This document shows positions 29,918-40,104 of a stretch of 58,113 bases of DNA, piece after piece; the stretch's first letter is position 1, and each line of letters starts with the position of its first letter. A program made the translations under genes and the position numbers. The notes below the pieces were generated by a model. That model saw only the letters and a program-made list of their open reading frames with translations. It was not told the origin of the DNA and made no database searches. The stretch spans positions 1-58,113 of the forward strand of contig NZ_AZRK01000006.1 in assembly GCF_002895485.1 (NCBI RefSeq). Reading direction: 5' to 3'. The stretch comes from Petrotoga sp. 9PWA.NaAc.5.4 (lineage in GTDB: Bacteria; Thermotogota; Thermotogae; Petrotogales; Petrotogaceae).

Positions 29918-32900
29918 ATGGCAAAAGTATCGTCTTTTCAAAGAAAGATTGCAAAAATTAAAATAGGTATCGCTTCACCAGAAAATATATTAAAAGTATC
30001 GAACGGTGAAGTATTAAAACCTGAAACTTTGAATCATAGGACGGGAAAACCTGAAAAAGACGGCCTTTTTTGTGAAAAGATTTTTGGACCAATAAAAGAT
30101 TATGAATGTGCTTGTGGAAAATATAAAGGCAAGAAATATGAGGGTACAGTCTGTGAAAGATGTGGAGTAAAAGTAGAATCTAAGGAAGTAAGAAGAAGAA
30201 AAATAGGTCATATTGAACTTGCTTCACCTGTATCCCATATTTGGTATTTAAAATCTTCTCCTTCTGTAATTTCTATATTATTGAATATTAGTGTAAAGGA
30301 TTTAGAAAATATTATTTATTATGGATCCAAGAGAGTAATTGAAAGAGCTTATCTGGTTACAGAAGGATCTGAGAACGAAGCTTTAGGTTATTATCCAAGC
30401 GAAGTTTTATATCAGAGAGAATTCGAAATATATAGTGAATATTTAGACTTAAAAGTAGAACCAGCTGTAAAAGTATCTGGAGTCAGAGGCATGCCTATAG
30501 CTGATATCAGCGGTAAAGTTGAAATAAAAGTAGAAATGTCAGAAACGGAAAGAGAAATAACATGGATAATAGTAAGAGATGAAACTGGAGTTGAAAGAAA
30601 GTACCCTGTTTTTGAAGGTGCCTCTATAATGGTTGAAGAAGATCAAGAAATAGAAAAAGGGACGCCACTGGCTGATAGGTTTTTATTCGAAGAAGATTAT
30701 TTAACTCAAAAAGAATATTCTTTATTTTTAGAGTATTATCCTGGATTAATAGATGTAGAAAGAGATATAGAAAGAGATACCCCCATTGTTGTGATAACTG
30801 ATATTGATAAAAGATTTGCAAAAAGAATAGGAAAAAAGATCGGCGATATATTGCTCGAAGATGAAGCCAAAGCTTATGAAGAAGTGATGGAAATTTTAAA
30901 TTCAAGGATAAAAGAAGAGCGAGAAAATATAGTCGATAAAATTTTAGCCGAAGAAATAGTTATAGGAGAAAAGAAATTTAACAAAGGCCTTAAAATAACT
31001 CAAGAGATATTAAACGAATTAGAGGAAATTGGCATAAAAGATGTTTTAGCCAAGGATGAAAACGGCGATGAAAAAGTATATCAAATTAATAAATATGAAA
31101 AATTTGAAGCAGGTTATGGTGCGGAAGCTGTTCAAAAGCTTCTAAAAAAAGTAGATCTTGAATTATTAAAAGCAAGATTAGAATCTGAGCTGGAAAAATT
31201 AGATAAAAAGAGTCAAAAAGCTTTGAAAATTTTAAGAAGATTAAAATTGGTAAGAGATTTTATAAATTCAGGAAATAAGCCAGAATGGGTTGTTACAAAT
31301 ATTATTCCTGTAATACCACCAGATTTAAGACCTTTAATTCAAATAGAAGGTGGAAGGTTTGCTGCTACTGATTTAAACGATTTATATAGAAAAGTTATAA
31401 ATAGAAATAATAGATTGAAGAAACTTTTGGCTATGGAAGCACCCGAAATTATAATAAGAAACGAAAAAAGAATCCTTCAACAAGCAGTAGATTCTTTGAT
31501 TTATAATGGTAGAGTCGGTAAACCCATGACGGATAGAAATAGAAGACCTTTAAGATCTCTTACAGATTTATTAAAGGGTAAAAAAGGAAGATTTAGAAGG
31601 AACCTATTAGGTAAAAGAGTTGATTATTCCGGAAGAGCAGTTATAGCAGTCGGACCGGATCTTAAGATTCATGAATGTGGTCTTCCTAAAAAGATGGCCT
31701 TAGAACTTTTTAAACCTTTCGTTTTAGCAGAATTATTGAAAGATTCAAATGTTGCAAGTAAAAGTGCAAGAAAATTCAAAAAAACTATTATAGAAAAAGA
31801 AATGCCTGAAGCATGGGAGGTACTGGAAGAGGTTATAAAAGGACATCCAGTTTTATTAAACAGAGCTCCCACTCTTCATAGAATTTCTATCCAAGCTTTT
31901 ATACCTAAATTAATAGAAGGAAACGCTATAAGATTACATCCTTTAGTATGTCCCCCATTTAACGCTGATTTTGACGGAGATCAAATGGCTATCCATATAC
32001 CTTTGTCGAGTGTCGCTCAGGCAGAATCTAAATTCTTAATGCTTTCAAGATACAATATAATTTCACCTGCAAATGGAAAACCTGTTTCAATGCCAGGAAA
32101 AGATATAATTGCAGGGGCTTATTATTTAACTATGCATGAAGAAGACAAATTTCAAAATACAAAAATACCACAAACATATGAAAACATGGGGAAAAAAGGT
32201 TATGTAAAACATATTTTTGCGGATGATTTTGAAGCAATATATGCATATGAATATTTAAAAATTATAGATGCAGATATATATATTCAAGATAATATTTTAA
32301 CAATGAAAAATTCGAATATATCCCTACACGAACCTATTGGATACAAAGATAAAAATGGTAATATAATTAAAACAACTATAGGAAAAATAATTTTTAACCA
32401 AGCAGTTCCTGAAAATTTCAGAGATTATTCAAAAATGATGGATAAAAAAGGTCTAAAAGATTTAATATTCAAAACCTTCCAAGAATATGGAATAGATAAG
32501 ACTGCTGATCTATTAGATAGCATAAAAGATTTTGGATTTCATTACTCAACTATTTCTGGACTTACAATATCTATTAGAGACGTCTTAATATCCCCAAAAA
32601 GAGAAGAAATAATCGAAGAGGCAAAAAAAGAAGTTCTGGAAATAGAGTCGCTGTTTGAAGAAGGATACTTAACAGAAAATGAAAGATACAAAGAAATTAT
32701 TAGAATTTGGGAATCTGCTACTGCAAAAGTAACGGAAGAAACAGCTAAAACTTACAGAAACTATACTTTCAATCCTATATGGATGATGATAGAATCAGGA
32801 GCAAGAGGAAACATTGATCAATTAAAGCAATTAGCTGGTATGAGAGGATTAATGGCCGATCCTTCAGGAAAAATCATAGAAGTTCCTATTACCTCTAACT

Positions 32901-34846
32901 TTAAGAATGGTTTATCAGAATTAGAATTTTTCACTTCTACGCATGGTTCAAGAAAAGGTTCCGCTGACACGGCTTTAAGAACATCTACAGCAGGGTATCT
33001 AACAAGAAGGCTTGTGGATGTCGCACAAGGAATTACTATCACTGAAGAAGATTGTGGTACTGATAAAGGCGTAGAAGCTAAAGAACTTTGGTCAGATGAT
33101 TCAAAAGTAGAAAATCTCTCCGATTTCCTATTTGGAAGAGTATTGGCGCGAGATGTACTTGACCCTGAAACAGAAGATATTATATACAACAAAGACTTTG
33201 ATAAAAAATATGAAAAAGACTTGTTGTTAAAAGAAGAAGATGCAGAGTTTCTTGCAAATTATAGAAAAGAAATTCCACTTTATATAGAAAAGGAAGAAAA
33301 AGTTGAGAAAATATCTACAAAACTTTATTCTGAGTCATTAGAAGATATAGAAATAGATAATAAAACAATTGTTAAAAAAGGTGAAGAAATTACGCAAGAA
33401 ATATTAGAAGAATTAATGTTGCACAATATTGCAAAATTGAAGATAAAAGAATATAAAGCCATAGATTTTGTATATGTGGGAGAAGATTTGGTAGTTCAAG
33501 AAAATAACAAACCTATAACTCTTTTGAAATATCAAGAAAGAATTGACATAAAGACTTCTAAATTACTTGAAAAATATGATATTAAAAAAGTAGTAGTTAG
33601 ACCTTTGATATATATAAGGTCTCCTCTGACCTGCGAAGCAAAAGAAGGTATTTGTGCAAAATGTTACGGCATGGACCTTTCAAACTATCAAATAGTAAAT
33701 ACAGGCGAAGCAGTTGGAGTAATTGCCGCTCAATCAATCGGAGAACCTGGAACACAACTTACAATGAGAACATTCCATACTGGAGGAATAGCGACTGCTT
33801 CTGACATAACACAAGGTTTGCCAAGAGCTGAGGAACTCTTTGAAGCCAGGAAGAAAACAAAAGGACCAGAAGGGATATTTGCAAAAACAAAAGGTATTGT
33901 TAGAGAGATAGAAAGAGAAGAAGAAAATAAAAGAGGAAGAAGATTAAGAATAATAATCGAAAACATGGATGGTGATTTAGAAACTTACGATGCAGATTAT
34001 AGGACAAAAACTGTGATAGAAATTGGTGATAAAGTATTACCAGGTCAAAGACTAACAACTGGCAATATTAAGCCAAGAAAAATTTTAAAAGACTTAGGCA
34101 TAGACGCCTTAGCTAATTATCTATTAAGCGAAATAAAGAAAATATACGCTGAACAAGGTGTTGATATACATGACAAACACTTTGAAATAATAATTAGACA
34201 AATGATAAACAAAGTAGAAGTTTTAGATGGTGGAGATACTTCTTACATGCCAGGTGATTTAATAAATTACAATAAAGTTCAAAAGATTAACGCTGAGATC
34301 TTGGAAGAAAACTCCCATATATCTGAAAATAGAGAAAAAATAATAGGAAAAAAACTTGCTAAAAAAGTCATTATTCCTTCTCAAAACGAAGAAGAAGAAA
34401 TTACAATTTATTCAGAAGGAGAAACATTAACTAAAGAAATTTTAAATGAAATAATAGAAGCAAATATTAAAGAAATAGAAGTATACGAAGATTACAAAGA
34501 AATTAAATTGGAAGACAATTCTACTCAAATTGTTGGAACTACGAAGAAATACTTAATAAATCCAAAAAATACGATTACTTATGATCGAAGATTATTGAGA
34601 ATAACTAAAGCTTCGTTAGAAAGGGAAGGCTGGTTATCAGCGGCTTCCTTCCAGCAAACAGTTCAAATTTTAACAGAAGCTTCTATTGAAGGAAGAATAG
34701 ACCAACTTAAAGGCCTAAAAGAGAATGTCATCGTAGGTCAACCAATACCGGCAGGAACTGGTTTGAAATTATATTCTGAACTTAACTATGAGGTAATTCA
34801 GGAAGAGAAGATTCCTGTCAGTGAAAAAGAAAAATCTGTTGGATAA
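29918..34846 (+). CDS. rpoC: DNA-directed RNA polymerase subunit beta prime
   Basis: A 1642-residue RpoC. The N-terminal zinc-binding domain has CACGKYKGKKYEGTVCERCG. The catalytic NADFDGD is at 682-688, with three Mg2+-binding aspartates. The trigger-loop region includes TRRLVDVAQGITITEEDCGT, and the second zinc site has CEAKEGICAKCYG. A long charged stretch between about 1080 and 1230 enlarges the protein, as in Thermotoga RpoC. The start is ATG behind the SD hairpin, and a perfect 12-bp terminator follows the stop. Confidence 0.99.
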   Translation: MAKVSSFQRKIAKIKIGIASPENILKVSNGEVLKPETLNHRTGKPEKDGLFCEKIFGPIKDYECACGKYKGKKYEGTVCERCGVKVESKEVRRRKIGHIELASPVSHIWYLKSSPSVISILLNISVKDLENIIYYGSKRVIERAYLVTEGSENEALGYYPSEVLYQREFEIYSEYLDLKVEPAVKVSGVRGMPIADISGKVEIKVEMSETEREITWIIVRDETGVERKYPVFEGASIMVEEDQEIEKGTPLADRFLFEEDYLTQKEYSLFLEYYPGLIDVERDIERDTPIVVITDIDKRFAKRIGKKIGDILLEDEAKAYEEVMEILNSRIKEERENIVDKILAEEIVIGEKKFNKGLKITQEILNELEEIGIKDVLAKDENGDEKVYQINKYEKFEAGYGAEAVQKLLKKVDLELLKARLESELEKLDKKSQKALKILRRLKLVRDFINSGNKPEWVVTNIIPVIPPDLRPLIQIEGGRFAATDLNDLYRKVINRNNRLKKLLAMEAPEIIIRNEKRILQQAVDSLIYNGRVGKPMTDRNRRPLRSLTDLLKGKKGRFRRNLLGKRVDYSGRAVIAVGPDLKIHECGLPKKMALELFKPFVLAELLKDSNVASKSARKFKKTIIEKEMPEAWEVLEEVIKGHPVLLNRAPTLHRISIQAFIPKLIEGNAIRLHPLVCPPFNADFDGDQMAIHIPLSSVAQAESKFLMLSRYNIISPANGKPVSMPGKDIIAGAYYLTMHEEDKFQNTKIPQTYENMGKKGYVKHIFADDFEAIYAYEYLKIIDADIYIQDNILTMKNSNISLHEPIGYKDKNGNIIKTTIGKIIFNQAVPENFRDYSKMMDKKGLKDLIFKTFQEYGIDKTADLLDSIKDFGFHYSTISGLTISIRDVLISPKREEIIEEAKKEVLEIESLFEEGYLTENERYKEIIRIWESATAKVTEETAKTYRNYTFNPIWMMIESGARGNIDQLKQLAGMRGLMADPSGKIIEVPITSNFKNGLSELEFFTSTHGSRKGSADTALRTSTAGYLTRRLVDVAQGITITEEDCGTDKGVEAKELWSDDSKVENLSDFLFGRVLARDVLDPETEDIIYNKDFDKKYEKDLLLKEEDAEFLANYRKEIPLYIEKEEKVEKISTKLYSESLEDIEIDNKTIVKKGEEITQEILEELMLHNIAKLKIKEYKAIDFVYVGEDLVVQENNKPITLLKYQERIDIKTSKLLEKYDIKKVVVRPLIYIRSPLTCEAKEGICAKCYGMDLSNYQIVNTGEAVGVIAAQSIGEPGTQLTMRTFHTGGIATASDITQGLPRAEELFEARKKTKGPEGIFAKTKGIVREIEREEENKRGRRLRIIIENMDGDLETYDADYRTKTVIEIGDKVLPGQRLTTGNIKPRKILKDLGIDALANYLLSEIKKIYAEQGVDIHDKHFEIIIRQMINKVEVLDGGDTSYMPGDLINYNKVQKINAEILEENSHISENREKIIGKKLAKKVIIPSQNEEEEITIYSEGETLTKEILNEIIEANIKEIEVYEDYKEIKLEDNSTQIVGTTKKYLINPKNTITYDRRLLRITKASLEREGWLSAASFQQTVQILTEASIEGRIDQLKGLKENVIVGQPIPAGTGLKLYSELNYEVIQEEKIPVSEKEKSVG

Positions 34847-34863
34847 AATTGTTAAAAAAACAA

Positions 34864-34897
34864 AACAGTGCTGTTTATTAACAGCACTGTTTTTTAT
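34864..34897. terminator. Bidirectional terminator between rpoC and fliD
   Basis: A perfect 12-bp stem, AACAGTGCTGTT (34864-34875) and AACAGCACTGTT (34880-34891), has a 4-nt loop with T-rich sequence after it on the plus strand and a T-rich run also on the minus strand. It lies between convergent rpoC and fliD and can serve both. Confidence 0.93.
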
Positions 34898-34910
34898 TAT
34901 TTTAATATTT

Positions 34911-36404
34911 TCATTTATTACTTGAAAATGCATTTTGTATATACAGCCCTTGAGCTGACATCTGTTGAATTGCTCGTTCCATAGCAGTAAACTGAGCATA
35001 ATACATTGCTTCTTTTCTTTGAAGTCGATCTAAAAGATTTGTCATATCTTTTGCAAGAAGTCTCATTTGGTTTCCTATCGTTCCGTTTGTTCCGGCTATT
35101 CTATCAATATATCCGTTGAATTTAGTGACTTCGTAAAGATAATTTTGAACGCGCTGAGAAACTCCGTATTCATTATTTACTTTATCATTTGTAGCAAATA
35201 ATTTCCATACATCTTCAGGATTTTCTTCTAAAGTTTTTCTAAGCTTTTCTTCATCTAAGGTTAAAAGTCCCTTCATTGTATTTTGATAATTAGCTCCCGC
35301 ATCTCCTGATGATATACCTATACTAAAAAGACTATTGTATTGAGAACCGGCATTATCTAAATTAACGGAAGAATAAAGAATATTTCTAAGGTTATAAAAT
35401 ATATTTTCTAAATTTCTATTTCCTTTAAGTGCTCCTTTCATGTAATCTTCTTCAGTCATATCCTCTTTAGATTTATTAGTAACTTTTTCTTCATGTAATA
35501 AATCATATATATAAGTAATAGTTTCGTTGTATTTGTCAACAAATTCTTTAATAGTTTCCACACTTTTATCTATATCTTGCTCAACAGAAACCTTTACATA
35601 AGTATTTGATGTGGATTTTAAATCTATATTTACTCCGAAAATGTTTAAAGTATTATCTTGTAAATTGTCGTAAGTTGCACTTTTATTAACCCCATTAAAA
35701 GATAACTCAACTTGACCATATTGCCCAACAGTTTTTGAAACACTTGAATCATCAATTTTAAGAGCTTCTATCAAAGTTTGACCATTTGAATCAGACTCGG
35801 CAGTTACATTAATATCAACACCCCCATTTCCTTTGTTTAAAATAAAAAATTTCCCATTATATTCATCAAATCGTGCTTCTACGTTCAAACCAGAATTATT
35901 GATTTTGTTTATAAAATCTTCAATGGTTTCTTCTCCTGAAACGGATAAATTTACTGATTGTGTACCCTTTGTAATGCTTACAGATGCTTCCTCAGTATCT
36001 CCAACAATCGAACTAATAGTTGAAGACTTTTTGATAGAAGGATCTATACCCTCACCTGCTAAAATTGTTGGAGAAGCTAAAGAAACAACTTTGAGATAAA
36101 ATGTCGAATTTTCAGCATCTGCAGGAGCATTTGCTGTTAATACCTGTTCATTTGAAGACTCTGCCTTTTTGGGAATCAAATTGCTTTTTAACTTAAAGGA
36201 TATCAAATAATCATAAAAATCTTCTAATTTATTGTCTATTTCCATCCAAAGCTTTTGCTGATATTTTAAAGTATCAAATTTTTCTTGTGCCCTATTAAGT
36301 GGTTGTTGTTCTATCTCTAATAATTTTTTTACCATTGCCTGAGTATCTACTCCTGAAGCTATTCCGCTTAATTGAAAAGACCCTAAATAAGGATTAATAT
36401 TCAC
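34911..36404 (-). CDS. fliD: Flagellar hook-associated protein 2 (filament cap) FliD
   Basis: A 497-residue FliD. The GTG at 36404 (MNINPYLGSFQLSGIASGVD) follows GAGGTGGG; another in-frame GTG at 36413 is inside that SD. The N-terminal FliD_N domain has LSGIASGVDTQAMVKKLLEIEQQPL. The C-terminal coiled region with NQMRLLAKDMTNLLDRLQRKE and YYAQFTAMERAIQQMSAQG is typical of the family. It forms the pentameric or hexameric cap on which flagellin polymerises. No other flagellar gene is next to it here, but MCP genes at both window edges fit a motile cell. Confidence 0.95.
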   Translation of the reverse strand: MNINPYLGSFQLSGIASGVDTQAMVKKLLEIEQQPLNRAQEKFDTLKYQQKLWMEIDNKLEDFYDYLISFKLKSNLIPKKAESSNEQVLTANAPADAENSTFYLKVVSLASPTILAGEGIDPSIKKSSTISSIVGDTEEASVSITKGTQSVNLSVSGEETIEDFINKINNSGLNVEARFDEYNGKFFILNKGNGGVDINVTAESDSNGQTLIEALKIDDSSVSKTVGQYGQVELSFNGVNKSATYDNLQDNTLNIFGVNIDLKSTSNTYVKVSVEQDIDKSVETIKEFVDKYNETITYIYDLLHEEKVTNKSKEDMTEEDYMKGALKGNRNLENIFYNLRNILYSSVNLDNAGSQYNSLFSIGISSGDAGANYQNTMKGLLTLDEEKLRKTLEENPEDVWKLFATNDKVNNEYGVSQRVQNYLYEVTKFNGYIDRIAGTNGTIGNQMRLLAKDMTNLLDRLQRKEAMYYAQFTAMERAIQQMSAQGLYIQNAFSSNK

Positions 36405-36538
36405 TTTTCCCACCTCTTTAACATTATATTATATTTAACCTTAGTTTTTTTTATTTTCATTATTTTATCGTATTTTTGTTCCAAAACTTTAATTTTTTTG
36501 TTTTTATTTTCTTTACATTCTTATTTTACTATTTTTTG

Positions 36539-36547
36539 TGATATTAT
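36539..36547 (+). promoter_or_regulatory. Extended -10 promoter for rtcB
   Basis: TG-A-TATTAT at 36539-36547 fits an extended -10 element, about 59 bp before the rtcB start. No good -35 is visible. The rest of the divergent gap 36405-36605 is AT-rich and shows no other clear element. Confidence 0.4.
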
Positions 36548-36605
36548 CTAAATAGAAATAGTTGATTAAAAGCACCTTAAAATACAAAAAGAAGGTATAA
36601 AAGGA

Positions 36606-37748
36606 ATGATTACTGTAAAAGGACAGTTTAACGAAGCTAAAATATTTGCCAAAAGTGTAGAAGAAGAAGCTATAAAACAAATTAAAGAACTATGCGATCA
36701 AGATTTTGTTAAAGATAGTAAAATTAGAATAATGCCTGATGTACATACAGGTATTGGATGTGTAATTGGTACTACAATGACTATAAGAGATAAAATAGTT
36801 CCTAATTTAGTTGGAGTAGATATTGGTTGCGGTGTCGAAATATGTAAATTACAAGAAAAGAACATGAATTTTGATAAACTTGATAAAATCATAAGAAAAG
36901 AAATACCGTCAGGTTTTAATATTAGAAAAATTCCACATTCATATGTAGAAAAAACCGATATTTTAAATTTAAAATGTGTTGATTTTATAGATATAAATAG
37001 AGCAATTTTGAGTATTGGTACTTTGGGTGGAGGGAACCATTTTATAGAATTAGACAAAGATAATGAGTCTCATTTATATTTACTTGTTCATTGTGGTAGT
37101 AGATTCTTAGGTAAAGAAGTTGCAGAATACTATCAAAATTTAGCTTATTCGATTCTAACGGGACAATCTACACTAAAGATCAAAAAGAAAAAAATAAAAA
37201 CAAATCAAACTTCTATACCGAAACATTTAGCCTACCTTGAAGGTGAGCATTTTCATAATTATCTTCATGACATGAAAATAATTCAACAATACGCTGTGTT
37301 AAATAGAAAAGCTATAATTGATGAAATAGTTAAAAACATGAATTTGACAATTACGGAACGATTTACAACCATTCACAATTACATAGATATGGAACATATG
37401 ATACTACGCAAGGGAGCTGTTTCTGCTCAAAAAGGTGAAAAATTGATTATTCCAATAAATATGAAAGATGGTAGCTTAATCTGTATAGGTAAAGGAAATC
37501 CTGATTGGAACTATTCCGCTCCACATGGAGCTGGAAGATTATTAAGTAGAAGACAAGCTAAAAAAATTTTAAATGTTGATGAATTTACAAAAGTTATGAA
37601 AGACATTTATACAACTTCTGTTAATAATAAAACATTAGACGAAGCTCCTATGGTTTATAAACCTTTAGAAGAAATAGAAGAAATAATAAAAGATACAGTA
37701 GAAATTGTTACAAGAATAAAAACTGTATATAATTTTAAAGCAGGATAG
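36606..37748 (+). CDS. rtcB: RNA-splicing ligase RtcB family protein (short form)
   Basis: A 380-residue RtcB, about 100 residues shorter than the archaeal and E. coli forms. Metal and catalytic residues are present: D72 and C75 in GVDIGCG, N144 and H145 in GGGNHF, H162 in VHCGSR, H257 in TIHNYID, and the guanylylated histidine H307 in APHGAGR. The family joins 2',3'-cyclic phosphate or 3'-phosphate and 5'-OH RNA ends using GTP and Mn2+. No archease or RtcA gene is adjacent. The start is ATG with a weak SD (AAAAGGA). Confidence 0.92.
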   Translation: MITVKGQFNEAKIFAKSVEEEAIKQIKELCDQDFVKDSKIRIMPDVHTGIGCVIGTTMTIRDKIVPNLVGVDIGCGVEICKLQEKNMNFDKLDKIIRKEIPSGFNIRKIPHSYVEKTDILNLKCVDFIDINRAILSIGTLGGGNHFIELDKDNESHLYLLVHCGSRFLGKEVAEYYQNLAYSILTGQSTLKIKKKKIKTNQTSIPKHLAYLEGEHFHNYLHDMKIIQQYAVLNRKAIIDEIVKNMNLTITERFTTIHNYIDMEHMILRKGAVSAQKGEKLIIPINMKDGSLICIGKGNPDWNYSAPHGAGRLLSRRQAKKILNVDEFTKVMKDIYTTSVNNKTLDEAPMVYKPLEEIEEIIKDTVEIVTRIKTVYNFKAG

Positions 37749-37762
37749 CCACTTATTATTTA

Positions 37763-37771
37763 TGCTATAAT
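37763..37771 (+). promoter_or_regulatory. Extended -10 promoter for trpS
   Basis: TG-C-TATAAT at 37763-37771 is a strong extended -10 about 138 bp before the trpS ATG. The long leader shows no T-box consensus. Its last 45 bases resemble the 3' end of the 200-bp repeat family, with ...AGTAAGTAAAATAT and then the SD 20 nt later. Confidence 0.5.
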
Positions 37772-37908
37772 ATAATTTAGGTTATTAAACACTCTAAAAC
37801 AACTACTCACCATTTACATAAAAGGAAAGTTTTTACCACAAAACAATCAAAATTGATCTTAAGTGCTTTAAAAAAGTAAGTAAAATATGGCTACTGTGGA
37901 GGTAAGAA

Positions 37909-38886
37909 ATGGTTATAGTCAGTGGAATGAGGGCAACAGGAAAGTTACATATAGGCAATTTCGTAACTTTGGAAAAATGGGTAGAATTACAAAAAAAATC
38001 GGATCATAACTTTTTTTTTGTTGCTGATTGGCATGCTTTAACTTCCCACTATGACGAAGTTGAGATTATTGAAGAATCAACTCTTGATATAATAAGACAT
38101 TACTTGGCAGTTGGCTTAAATCCCAATCAAAGTGTAATTTTTATACAATCAGCGATAAAAGAGCACGCTGAATTATATTTGCTTTTCGGAATGATTGCGT
38201 CAGTTTCACGTTTAGAAAGAATACCGACTTACAAAGAACAAATAACTAATATTTCTGATAAAGATTTGACCACATTAGGATTTCTCGGATATCCTTTGCT
38301 TCAAGCTGCAGATATACTAATATACAAAGGAGAAAGAGTCCCTGTAGGAGAGGATCAAATTTATCATATTGAATTTACAAGAGAAATTGCTCGAAAATTT
38401 AACTTAAGATATAAAGAAGTTTTTCCAGAACCCGAGGCCATTATTTCAAACGTTCCAAAACTACCGGGTACAGATGGTAGAAAAATGTCTAAAAGTTATG
38501 GGAATATTATTAACATAGAAACCAACGAAAAAGAGCTTAAAGAAAAGATATTACCCATGATAACTGATCCTGCAAGAAAAAGGAGAACTGACCCAGGAAA
38601 TCCTGAAAAGTGCCCTGTGTGGGATTATCATAAGGTCTTTACTGAATCTCAAGAAGAAAAAGAATGGGTAGTAAAAGGTTGCACAACAGCCGGAATTGGT
38701 TGCATAGATTGTAAAAAATTATTGATAAAAAATATGAAAAACAAAATGGAACCAGTGTGGGAAAATCTTGCTAAAATTTCTAAGGAAGATGCAAAGAAAA
38801 TTGCTATTGAAGGTAATGAAAAAGCAAGAAACATTGCCAAAGAAACAATGAAAGAAGTTAAAGATGCTATGCATATGAGATGGTAG
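37909..38886 (+). CDS. trpS: Tryptophan--tRNA ligase with Fe-S cluster motif
   Basis: A 325-residue class I synthetase. The HIGH motif is in GKLHIGNF and the KMSKS motif in GRKMSKSYGN. C235, C258, C265 and C268 fit exactly CX22CX6CX2C, the [4Fe-4S] motif described for Thermotoga maritima TrpRS, located in the anticodon-binding part. It charges tRNA-Trp. The ATG follows GGAGGTAAG. The 3' end overlaps the scpA reading frame, so trpS-scpA-scpB-rluB form one transcription unit. Confidence 0.96.
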   Translation: MVIVSGMRATGKLHIGNFVTLEKWVELQKKSDHNFFFVADWHALTSHYDEVEIIEESTLDIIRHYLAVGLNPNQSVIFIQSAIKEHAELYLLFGMIASVSRLERIPTYKEQITNISDKDLTTLGFLGYPLLQAADILIYKGERVPVGEDQIYHIEFTREIARKFNLRYKEVFPEPEAIISNVPKLPGTDGRKMSKSYGNIINIETNEKELKEKILPMITDPARKRRTDPGNPEKCPVWDYHKVFTESQEEKEWVVKGCTTAGIGCIDCKKLLIKNMKNKMEPVWENLAKISKEDAKKIAIEGNEKARNIAKETMKEVKDAMHMRW

Positions 38887-39554
38887 ACTGTATGAGTATA
38901 AGTTTTGAAGAATTAGATATAAAACTTGATATTTTTTCTGGGCCTTTTTACAAACTTGTGGAATTGATAAAAGAAAAAAAGATACCTGTGAGAAAGATAT
39001 CAGTGAGTCGTATTTCTGATATCTTTCTAAAATATATTAACGAAAACTTTCAAGATTTAAATTCTATAGGAGAATTTTTAGAATTAGCTTCTTATTTAAC
39101 CTTTTTGAAATCGAAAGAAATGTTACCTAATTCAGATAAAGACAAAGAATTTAAAAAGCATAGAGAATATATCTATACTTCAATCGAAAATTACGATATT
39201 ATAAGAAAAGCGCAAGAAATTATAAAGAAAGATTTTGGAGAAAACAAGAAAAAATCCATTGGTATTAAAAATAAAGCTAAATTTGATAAAAACCAAGTCG
39301 GTTATCAACTTGTGAAATTTTTTGATGATTACATAACTAAACAAAAAAAATTAGAAGTCATTAAAGAAAGTTATAAAATAGAAGATGCAATTAAAGAACT
39401 TAAAACTAAAGATCGTTTTGATACTTTTCAAATTTTCGAATATTCGCACCATAATAAGCTCAATTTTGTTGTTATGTTTTTAGCAGCTTTAATCCTTGTT
39501 AATCAAGGTTTTTTTAATTATGATGGAGGAATTTTTAATCGCATTTCAACATAA
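38880..39554 (+). CDS. scpA: Segregation and condensation protein A
   Basis: A 224-residue ScpA (kleisin). The N-terminal SMC-binding block has LDIFSGPFYKLVELIKEKKI and ISRISDIFLKYINEN, the central part is charged, and a C-terminal winged-helix region follows (KDRFDTFQIFEYS). The first in-frame ATG (38880) overlaps trpS by 7 bp; the ATG at 38892 has GAGATGG 8 nt before it and may be the real start. It bridges SMC heads with ScpB. It is part of a conserved scpA-scpB-rluB cluster. Confidence 0.9.
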   Translation: MVDCMSISFEELDIKLDIFSGPFYKLVELIKEKKIPVRKISVSRISDIFLKYINENFQDLNSIGEFLELASYLTFLKSKEMLPNSDKDKEFKKHREYIYTSIENYDIIRKAQEIIKKDFGENKKKSIGIKNKAKFDKNQVGYQLVKFFDDYITKQKKLEVIKESYKIEDAIKELKTKDRFDTFQIFEYSHHNKLNFVVMFLAALILVNQGFFNYDGGIFNRIST

Positions 39555-39567
39555 GGAAGTATAGAAA

Positions 39568-40104
39568 ATGAAAAATAGCAAAAAAGTTGACGTAGAAATA
39601 AGAATGATAGAAGCTTTAATATTTTCTAAACCTGATGGAATCTCTTTTAACGAAATTTCAAAACGTTTAAAAATAAAAAGTGATGAATTGAAAGAATATA
39701 TAAATACTATAGAACTTCACTATATGCAAGATCAACATGGAGTAGAACTGGTAAAAGTTGGAAACAAATATAGATTTGAAATAAAACCTGAAATCAAGGT
39801 GATGATTCTTCCTAATGTCAAAAAATTAGAGTTAACGGAAACTCAATTTGAGGTACTTGCCATATTATTCATGAATGGAGAAAGTCGATTAATAGAGATA
39901 GAAAATATTAGAGGTAAAAATAGTTACTATCAATTAAAAAAACTAATGGAATACGAATTGGTCAAAAAAATAAAAAAACAAAATCAACCATTTTATAAAC
40001 TAACAGAGAAATTTTATGAATCTTTACCCGATAACACCTTAAAAAAATTGGAGGATATTAAGAAAAATGAATCTTCAAAAAGCACTACAAATATTAAGTC
40101 TTAG
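39568..40104 (+). CDS. scpB: Segregation and condensation protein B
   Basis: A 178-residue ScpB made of two winged-helix domains. EIRMIEALIFSKPDGISFNEISKRLKI is the typical start and LTETQFEVLAILFMNGESR belongs to the second domain. It dimerises and binds ScpA in the SMC condensin. The SD is AAGGAAG. Its last 38 bases overlap the start of the pseudouridine synthase gene. Confidence 0.92.
   Translation: MKNSKKVDVEIRMIEALIFSKPDGISFNEISKRLKIKSDELKEYINTIELHYMQDQHGVELVKVGNKYRFEIKPEIKVMILPNVKKLELTETQFEVLAILFMNGESRLIEIENIRGKNSYYQLKKLMEYELVKKIKKQNQPFYKLTEKFYESLPDNTLKKLEDIKKNESSKSTTNIKS

Noticed and set aside
37772-37900. T-box riboswitch in the trpS leader
   Set aside because: The leader is long enough, but no T-box core sequence, specifier loop or terminator/antiterminator pair is recognisable.
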